DNA of 9,961 bases from Prochlorothrix sp035285005 (GTDB lineage: Bacteria; Cyanobacteriota; Cyanobacteriia; Prochlorotrichales; Prochlorotrichaceae), in contig JAYKIB010000158.1 of NCBI GenBank assembly GCA_035285005.1, positions 1 to 9,961 of the forward strand, read 5' to 3'. Within the stretch, counting starts at the first letter, position 1. Each line of letters opens with the position of its first letter. A program made the translations under genes and the position numbers. The notes under the pieces were generated by a model, which was not told where the DNA came from, ran no database searches, and saw only the letters and a program-made list of their open reading frames with translations. Below, piece by piece: positions 5,501 through 9,961 of this stretch.

Positions 5501-6185
5501 GACCGATATCATCGGATCCGTAGCGAAAGAGCACGATCGCGTTTAAGAAGCGCTCCTGGATCCGGAGGCGTTCCCGAAGATCGCTACTGCCCAGGGTCAG
5601 CGCCGTAAATCCTTCCCACAGGAATACCCAGCCCCCCACCGACAGCCCCTGGGCCAGGGTTTCCATGACCATCACCGGGGTTTCCGTCGGCTCAAGCTGG
5701 ATAGAAATCCCTAGAATGAGCAACCCTAGCACCAGGAAAACCACGGACTTCCGTTGAATTACCCCTAACTCCTGGCGCAGGGTGCGGCTGGTGAGTCCAT
5801 AGTGACTTTTAAGCCCCCGTTGAATCGCCTGCTCCTCCGGGAGACTGCGGTATTCCTCCAGGACGCAGAACCGAAGCGCCAAGGGATAGCGCAGGGGAAT
5901 ATCCGAAGAACAGGTGGCCAAAAACGATCGAAGCTCCGGGTTCAAGTCCCTCCGCCGGAAAGGGGAGTAGTCCCAGGCGTTGAAAATATCGCTGTAGTGG
6001 CCGAGGGCCACATCTAGAATAAAGGCTCCACTGACGGGATCCTGGTCGTACACTTCATGGAGATGGGACCAGGTGCGATCGGTGCGATCGCCAAACCCCT
6101 TTGCCAGGGACGATCGAAAAGAGGGACTGGAGGTAGATGGGCCCGAGGAATTGGCCTCTAGGGGCGTGGAGTTGGGTTCGATCAT
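5487..6185 (-). CDS. Small membrane protein with a WDxSPFRxRDL-type cytoplasmic domain, function unknown
   Basis: I use the ATG at 6183-6185 (232 residues). The frame stays open to a TTG at 6209 that would add eight residues, and neither start has a good Shine-Dalgarno site. Residues 1-40 are Ser/Pro/Thr-rich. Residues 55-112 hold a conserved-looking block with 'FNAWDYSPFRRRDLNPEL' (68-85) and 'SSDIPLRYPLALRF' (93-106). Two hydrophobic segments follow, at about 147-164 and 178-198, the second with 'GGWVFLWEG'. The tail is charged. From memory, bacterial and archaeal hypothetical proteins share a WDxSPFRxRDLD motif followed by two membrane helices with a GWVxxW motif; I do not know a name or function for them. 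The layout implies a membrane anchor with the N-terminal domain on one side. The gene is divergent from the caspase-like gene, with 284 bp between the starts. The last residues and the stop codon fall in a decayed repeat. Confidence 0.7.
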   Translation of the reverse strand: MIEPNSTPLEANSSGPSTSSPSFRSSLAKGFGDRTDRTWSHLHEVYDQDPVSGAFILDVALGHYSDIFNAWDYSPFRRRDLNPELRSFLATCSSDIPLRYPLALRFCVLEEYRSLPEEQAIQRGLKSHYGLTSRTLRQELGVIQRKSVVFLVLGLLILGISIQLEPTETPVMVMETLAQGLSVGGWVFLWEGFTALTLGSSDLRERLRIQERFLNAIVLFRYGSDDIGLHPD

Positions 6186-6396
6186 GGGGGGGTTGTCAAA
6201 ACTCAACAAGGGGCTATCATGACGCTACATTTTCCTGCAAGGGTTCCCGCGAGGGAAAGGCAAGACTGACCCTAGCCCCCCGCGATCGCAACCTCGTTCA
6301 CTCGACTAAACCGGGTGGCCAGCTAAACCGGGCGCACGCTGTAGCGGCTGGCGCTTGGGTGAGGCTAGGTGGGTCCCACCAAAGGTGGAATCCATC
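6186..6396. other. Divergent intergenic region between membrane protein and caspase-like gene
   Basis: This region must carry promoters for both divergent genes. It includes a HIP1 octamer at 6282-6289 and a compact palindrome GGTGGG-T-CCCACC at 6368-6380, followed by a further AGGTGG at 6383. The palindrome could be an operator or part of a leader hairpin, but nothing proves it. Confidence 0.4.
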
Positions 6397-6425
6397 TTGA
6401 CCCTATGGCCCATGCAACTCATAAC
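6397..6425 (+). promoter_or_regulatory. Candidate promoter of the caspase-like gene
   Basis: TTGACC (6397-6402; five of six consensus bases) is separated by 17 bp from CATAAC (6420-6425; four of six). Transcription would start near 6432 and give a leader of about 40 bases containing the 12-bp direct repeat. This is a consensus match only. Confidence 0.35.
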
Positions 6426-6432
6426 CGCTATC

Positions 6433-6456
6433 AACCAGACGACAAACCAGACGACA
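6433..6456 (+). repeat. Perfect 12-bp tandem duplication in the caspase-like gene leader
   Basis: AACCAGACGACA occurs twice in succession (6433-6444, 6445-6456), immediately upstream of the ribosome binding site AGGGGG (6457-6463 region) and the ATG at 6470. It could be a binding site in the leader or simple slippage. Confidence 0.6.
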
Positions 6457-6469
6457 TAGGGGGCACCCC

Positions 6470-8653
6470 ATGGGCAAGCATTGGGCTATCACGATCGGGA
6501 TTAATCAATACCAGTTTTTCCAACCCCTACAATACGCACAACAGGATGCGGAAGCCCTGCATCGATTTTTGACTGAGCAGCGATCGATCCCGGCGAACCA
6601 GGTGATCCTCCTGGCGGAAACAGCCCCCCGCATCGGGCAGCAATCCACCTTTCCCCAGCGGGAAACCCTGCTGGCCTGGGTGCAATGGATCTGCAATGAG
6701 CAATTGCAGGCCAATGATGTGCTCTGGGTCTTTTTCAGTGGCCATGGTCTTTGCTATCAGGGAGAAGATTACCTGATGCCCTGGGATGGTCGGCCCGATC
6801 GCATCCCGGAAACCGGTATCGCAGTACGATCGTTGCTCCATCTCATCCATGGGGCCGCCACCCCGAAAGTCTGGCTCATGCTGGACATGAACCGCAGCCA
6901 GGGAGTCCAGTCCTCGACCCTACCGGGACAGCACACCAGCCAACTGGCCCAGCAATTTGGCATTGCGACCCTACTCTCGGCCCAGGCGGACCAGTTCTCC
7001 CATGAAACCACCGATCGGCGTCAGGGACTGTTCACCACCGCCCTTTTGGAAGGGTTACAACTCCACGGCTGCCAAACCCTGGGCGCTCTGGATGATTATC
7101 TCCAGGAACGGCTTCCAGAACTGTGTGATCACCACTGGAAGCCCCTGCAACGAGCTAATTTAGTCGGATCTCGGCATTTTGCCCTCTACCCTAGCATTAC
7201 ACCTGAACCTGACGCTCCGGTTTCCCCCCCGGCTTCCCCCGCTGCCCCGTCCTCCCCAATTCCCCTAGGGCACCCTGACCCTACCGACCGCTCGATTCCC
7301 CTTACCGCCACGCCCCTCGTCCTCGATGCCCCTTCCCCCCTCCCAAGTCCCATCAGCCCCCGGGTGGATTCTGCCCAGCCGCTCCGGTCTTCTGCCCCCC
7401 CCGCTCAATCCCCGTCAGCATCCTCCACCCGATCGCCGGCTCCTCTGGATCCGGCGGCCACCTCCGGTCTCCACCCCACAGCATCTCCCGCCCCATCTCG
7501 TCCCTTCCCCCTCCTGCGCGGCTGGTCTCTCCCCCCCTGGCTCTGGGTGATGGTGGGCCTAGGGCTCATTCCCCTGGGCCTGCAAGCGGTTGCCCCCCAG
7601 TGGTTCCAAGCTTTCCTCATCAGCCCACAGTCCCAGTCCACTTCAACCCTGGGCCCGAGTCCATCCCCCACCCCTAGCCCGGATCTGGAGGCGTTCTATT
7701 CCCAGTCCCTCATCCCCCAGATCAACGCGCCTCTGCCCCAGAATGGCTCCACGGCTAGCCTTTCGGCCCAGGCGGATACCACGGTGGCCCAGTTACCGGA
7801 TACTTTGGCCGATCGATCGACGGAGCAATTGCCACCAGTACCCTCGAACTCCACCCCCTCGGATTCGTCCCCAGCCTCTTCCCCGGATCAATCCCAAAAG
7901 CCACTGCTGGGACCATTCCTGGATCCATCCCAAATTCAAGCGCAATCCTCCGACGCTGGCTCCGCTGCCGCTCCTTCTCCTGACACCGATACAGTATCTG
8001 CCGCCACACATGCCCCTGACACACACCCAGAGAACCCCAACCAGTCCCAGGCGCGTCTCCAGGTACGGAACCAAAAAATTCTCCAAACTGCCCGCACCCT
8101 AATTCGGGGAAACCAAGCCTCCCAGTTCAGTGACGCGATCGCCCAAGCTCGCCAAATTCAACCGGGCCAACCCTTCTATGACGAGGCCCAGGCGGACATT
8201 ACCCGCTGGAGCCAAACTATTTTTGATATGGCGGTGGGTCGTGCCCAGCGTGGTGATTACCAGGGGGCGATCGGTGCGGTGGCCCTGGTACCTCGGGATG
8301 GTCGATTGGGGGCCGAAGCACAACAAGCAATCACCTACTGGCAGGAACTCAAACGTCAAAAAGAGGCCAATATTCTGCTCCTGGAAGAGGCCCAACTGAT
8401 GCTCGATCCCACCTCTGCCTCGTCCCACAGTCAGGCGATCGCGCTGTTGCGACAGATTCCCGAAGGTGAGGTCTACTTCTTTGAGGCCCAGCGTCTGATG
8501 GGGGAATGGAGTAATGCAATTCTGACCCTGGCCGAGGAACGGGCAGCAGCAGGTCAATATTGGGATGCGATCGCGGCGGCGGAACTGGTGCCCCCCGGTA
8601 TGGCGAATTATGCGGCGGCCCAGGCCGCGATCGATCGGTGGTCTACACCGTAG
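6470..8653 (+). CDS. Membrane-anchored caspase-like protein lacking the catalytic cysteine (pseudo-orthocaspase)
   Basis: The 727 residues form four regions. Residues 1-241 are a caspase/peptidase C14 p20-like domain, with a 'WAITIGINQY' opening strand, 'FFSGHGLCYQGEDYLMP' containing the expected catalytic H92, and 'GLFTTALLEGL' near 186-196. The segment that normally reads D-x-C-x-S-G is 'LDMNRSQG', which puts Asn at 141 in place of the catalytic Cys. Residues 243-350 are a Pro/Ser-rich linker. A membrane segment lies at about 355-375 ('PWLWVMVGLGLIPLGLQA'), followed by a second low-complexity stretch (385-525). Residues 535-725 hold four helical repeats with the pattern AI..A..(I/V)P...Y.EAQ..I..W. 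The protein therefore probably binds or senses rather than cleaves; that is inference. The ATG at 6470 has AGGGGG upstream. Inactive caspase homologues are known in cyanobacteria as pseudo-orthocaspases. The gene stands alone on the plus strand between two minus-strand paralogues. Confidence 0.85.
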   Translation: MGKHWAITIGINQYQFFQPLQYAQQDAEALHRFLTEQRSIPANQVILLAETAPRIGQQSTFPQRETLLAWVQWICNEQLQANDVLWVFFSGHGLCYQGEDYLMPWDGRPDRIPETGIAVRSLLHLIHGAATPKVWLMLDMNRSQGVQSSTLPGQHTSQLAQQFGIATLLSAQADQFSHETTDRRQGLFTTALLEGLQLHGCQTLGALDDYLQERLPELCDHHWKPLQRANLVGSRHFALYPSITPEPDAPVSPPASPAAPSSPIPLGHPDPTDRSIPLTATPLVLDAPSPLPSPISPRVDSAQPLRSSAPPAQSPSASSTRSPAPLDPAATSGLHPTASPAPSRPFPLLRGWSLPPWLWVMVGLGLIPLGLQAVAPQWFQAFLISPQSQSTSTLGPSPSPTPSPDLEAFYSQSLIPQINAPLPQNGSTASLSAQADTTVAQLPDTLADRSTEQLPPVPSNSTPSDSSPASSPDQSQKPLLGPFLDPSQIQAQSSDAGSAAAPSPDTDTVSAATHAPDTHPENPNQSQARLQVRNQKILQTARTLIRGNQASQFSDAIAQARQIQPGQPFYDEAQADITRWSQTIFDMAVGRAQRGDYQGAIGAVALVPRDGRLGAEAQQAITYWQELKRQKEANILLLEEAQLMLDPTSASSHSQAIALLRQIPEGEVYFFEAQRLMGEWSNAILTLAEERAAAGQYWDAIAAAELVPPGMANYAAAQAAIDRWSTP

Positions 8654-8676
8654 GTTGATTGTTGGGAGCGTAATGA

Positions 8677-8708
8677 ACGATTTGGGGCCATGACGATTTG
8701 GGGCCATG
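8677..8708 (+). repeat. Perfect 16-bp tandem duplication after the caspase-like gene
   Basis: ACGATTTGGGGCCATG is present twice back to back (8677-8692, 8693-8708), 24 bp after the stop codon. No terminator-type U tract follows. It is probably a slippage product. Confidence 0.6.
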
Positions 8709-8762
8709 ATGGCGATCGTCCCACGCACACCCCACTGGATCTATCTGCAGCACATGAGGCTG

Positions 8763-8815
8763 GGAAGATGTTTGAAGACCCCAGCCAAGTGCCGTAGGCC
8801 CTTGCAGAATCCCCC
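8763..8815 (+). repeat. Decayed relative of the 444-581 inverted-repeat element
   Basis: GAAGATGTTTGAAGAC at about 8764-8779 resembles the element end GGATGTTTGGAAAC. The hairpin CAAGTGCC-GTA-GGCCCTTG (8786-8804) matches CAAGGGCC-GTA-GGCCCTTG at 464-482 with one change, and both continue as GCAGAATCCCCC / GCCGAATCCCCC. The right half is missing. Confidence 0.6.
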
Positions 8816-8821
8816 AACAGG

Positions 8822-8846
8822 GTTAAGCCCACAGAGTTAAGCCCAC
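8822..8846 (+). repeat. Short direct repeat downstream of paralogue 2
   Basis: GTTAAGCCCAC occurs at 8822-8832 and again at 8836-8846 (period 14), just beyond the stop codon of the minus-strand gene ending at 8851. No function is apparent. Confidence 0.45.
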
Positions 8847-8850
8847 GGGT

Positions 8851-9807
8851 CTAGGCTGATAGGGGACCGCTCGCGGTCTTTACCTCCTGGGTTGCCGCCT
8901 CCACATTCGTAATGGCCTGACGGGCCACATCGCGCCATGGGGGATTAGGTCCAAAATGGTGCATCACCTGGCCCCCCCGGCTATAGACACGACAGGTGAG
9001 AGTGTCGGAACCACTGAGGGAAAGCACCTCCAGCGAAAGAGGACGTTGCAGTTGGTGTTTCTCTAAGCTGGCCAGGGCGAGCAGTAACGCCTTGCTAAAG
9101 GTACTGTTATAGTCAGCTTCCAGGCAATAGAGTCGATCGGCTTGGACATACAGGCGGAGTTTCCACAGGTCTCCCTGCTGGACAAACTCCAGATGCTGGG
9201 CCTTACAGGTCAAAACCGGGGTGGGGATCAAAACGGGCTGTTGGGTCCTATTGTCCCGGTAGTACCAAGTGGATCCAGCAGCTCCGTCACAGTAGATCAC
9301 CCGATGTAAGGCCTCCTCCCTAAATCCCAGGGGATTTTGTTGGGCAAAGTAGTTGGCCATCGTCTCCAGGGAGCGAGCAATGTGACCCAGAAAGGAGTCG
9401 GGAATAAAGCTGTTGCTAGGCTGTCCTGAGGCGGCGGAGAAGTTGTCTGCGGTCATGCCGTCCCAGGGTGTGCTGTGGGCGAGGGTTAATTCTGCCGTGG
9501 ATGAGGCAATCACAGAAGCCTCACTGACCGCTGCCTGATCGGGGCCATTGGCTGTACTGATGCCCTTATCGTGCCGTTGACGGTAGTAGATATCCGCCGC
9601 CTCGGTTTCCAGAGCTCCCCAATCGACTTTTGGGTGATGGTTGGCTCCCGGCATATTACGCATCGCGCCCTGGGTTAGCAGTACCGCATTGATCTTGGTA
9701 ATCAGAGTAATAACCGTTGCATCGCTGAGCACATGCTGGTCATAGCAAACTTTGAGAAGCTGATTGAGCTCGGTGCTGCTGAGGCTCAAAGTATAGTCTT
9801 GGTGCAC
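8851..9807 (-). CDS. Unknown protein, paralogue 2 of a duplicated pair
   Basis: Family not recognised; this is a close paralogue of the product of 4289-5152. The 318 residues comprise an N-terminal helical segment (about 1-55, 'STELNQLLKVCYDQH'), a longer and unrelated-looking linker (56-142), and the conserved domain (145-305). The domain has 'YCDGAAGSTWYYRD', 'DLWKLRLYVQADRLYCLEADY', 'FSKALLLALASLE' and 'HHFGPNPPWRDVARQAI'. The linker here lacks the Ser-Pro run of paralogue 1 and is rich in Ala, Ser and Thr. The start is GTG at 9805-9807, supported by alignment with the paralogue; a GGAG lies rather far upstream (11 bp). There is no signal peptide or membrane helix. Conserved cysteines and the aromatic/charged pattern WYYRD, HHFGPNPPW would be the first residues to test. 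The gene starts 78 bp from an element copy to its right. Confidence 0.75.
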   Translation of the reverse strand: MHQDYTLSLSSTELNQLLKVCYDQHVLSDATVITLITKINAVLLTQGAMRNMPGANHHPKVDWGALETEAADIYYRQRHDKGISTANGPDQAAVSEASVIASSTAELTLAHSTPWDGMTADNFSAASGQPSNSFIPDSFLGHIARSLETMANYFAQQNPLGFREEALHRVIYCDGAAGSTWYYRDNRTQQPVLIPTPVLTCKAQHLEFVQQGDLWKLRLYVQADRLYCLEADYNSTFSKALLLALASLEKHQLQRPLSLEVLSLSGSDTLTCRVYSRGGQVMHHFGPNPPWRDVARQAITNVEAATQEVKTASGPLSA

Positions 9808-9885
9808 TATGGATCAAACTCCAAATAACATTTGGGTAGCAGCTAATTCGATATCCTCCCAATCCTTGGGAGATGACCCACACAA

Positions 9886-9961
9886 GGGCACCTCGATTAA
9901 TACAGATTCTCACCGCAGTGCCCACGGCAGAATTAGGGTTGTGGTGGGCGGCTTCGCCGCC
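9886..9961 (+). repeat. MITE-like palindromic element, copy F (cut by the window edge)
   Basis: An exact left end GGGCACCTCGATTAAT (9886-9901) leads into the CCGCAGTGCCCACGGCAG segment shared with the copy at 4073. The first arm of a GC-rich hairpin follows (GGCGGCTTCGCCGCC at 9947-9961). The right end lies outside the window. Confidence 0.8.

Noticed and set aside
6368..6380. T-box or similar riboswitch at the GGTGGGTCCCACC palindrome
   Set aside because: There is no surrounding specifier-loop architecture or antiterminator motif; it is just a short palindrome.
7590..8102. Plus-strand frame of 170 codons inside the caspase-like gene
   Set aside because: It overlaps the Pro/Ser-rich linker in another frame; its Pro/Arg-rich product follows from the C-rich linker codons and no start signal is seen.
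8099..8728. Minus-strand frame of 209 codons opposite the 3' end of the caspase-like gene
   Set aside because: It is antisense to the helical repeat domain, whose frame is supported by clear internal protein repeats.
4073..9961. Composite transposon bounded by element copies D and F
   Set aside because: The copies are the most similar pair, but they are in direct orientation like most others, no transposase is present, and the right copy is incomplete in the window.

Overview
The window looks like a cyanobacterial chromosome segment. The octamer GCGATCGC (the cyanobacterial HIP1 site) occurs at least nine times (for example at 1484, 2195, 2933, 4335, 6084, 6282, 8135, 8435 and 8567). Base composition is GC-rich. 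Gene content also fits: a Uma2-type protein end, a caspase-like protein with a proline-rich linker, and dispersed palindromic repeats. I cannot name the species; a Prochlorothrix- or Leptolyngbya-like lineage is only a guess.

Layout. At 3-314 is the 3' end of a probable Uma2-family protein. It is followed by two small palindromic elements (326-424 and 444-581). Three minus-strand genes come next: alr (alanine racemase, 583-2067, with an unusual repetitive N-terminal extension), pilD-type prepilin peptidase (2347-3150), and a proline-rich protein of unknown function (3378-3842). The gap between the last two is packed with repeat copies. From 4289 to 9807 lies an accessory-looking block. Two paralogous genes of unknown function, both on the minus strand (4289-5152 and 8851-9807), flank a divergent pair. 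That pair is a small two-helix membrane protein (minus, 5487-6185) and a 727-residue membrane-anchored caspase-like protein (plus, 6470-8653). The caspase-like protein keeps the catalytic histidine but has asparagine where the catalytic cysteine should be, so it appears to be a pseudo-orthocaspase.

The strongest non-genic signal is a family of roughly 100-bp MITE-like elements. Their ends are GGGCACCTCGATTAAT and its reverse complement, and a GC-rich hairpin sits near one end. Copies or fragments lie at 326-424, 2322-2347, 3177-3192, 3196-3295, 3296-3379, 4073-4171, 5404-5461, 5465-5500 and 9886-9961 (cut by the window edge). Several minus-strand genes end exactly at such an element, which supplies all or part of the stop codon.

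Functional picture. Alr makes D-alanine for peptidoglycan, and PilD matures type IV pilins; I see no sign that they are co-transcribed. The block 4289-9807 is the best candidate for an undescribed functional unit, but no function can be assigned from sequence alone. Its defining features are the duplicated flanking genes, the divergent membrane protein, and the inactive-looking caspase homologue with C-terminal helical repeats.
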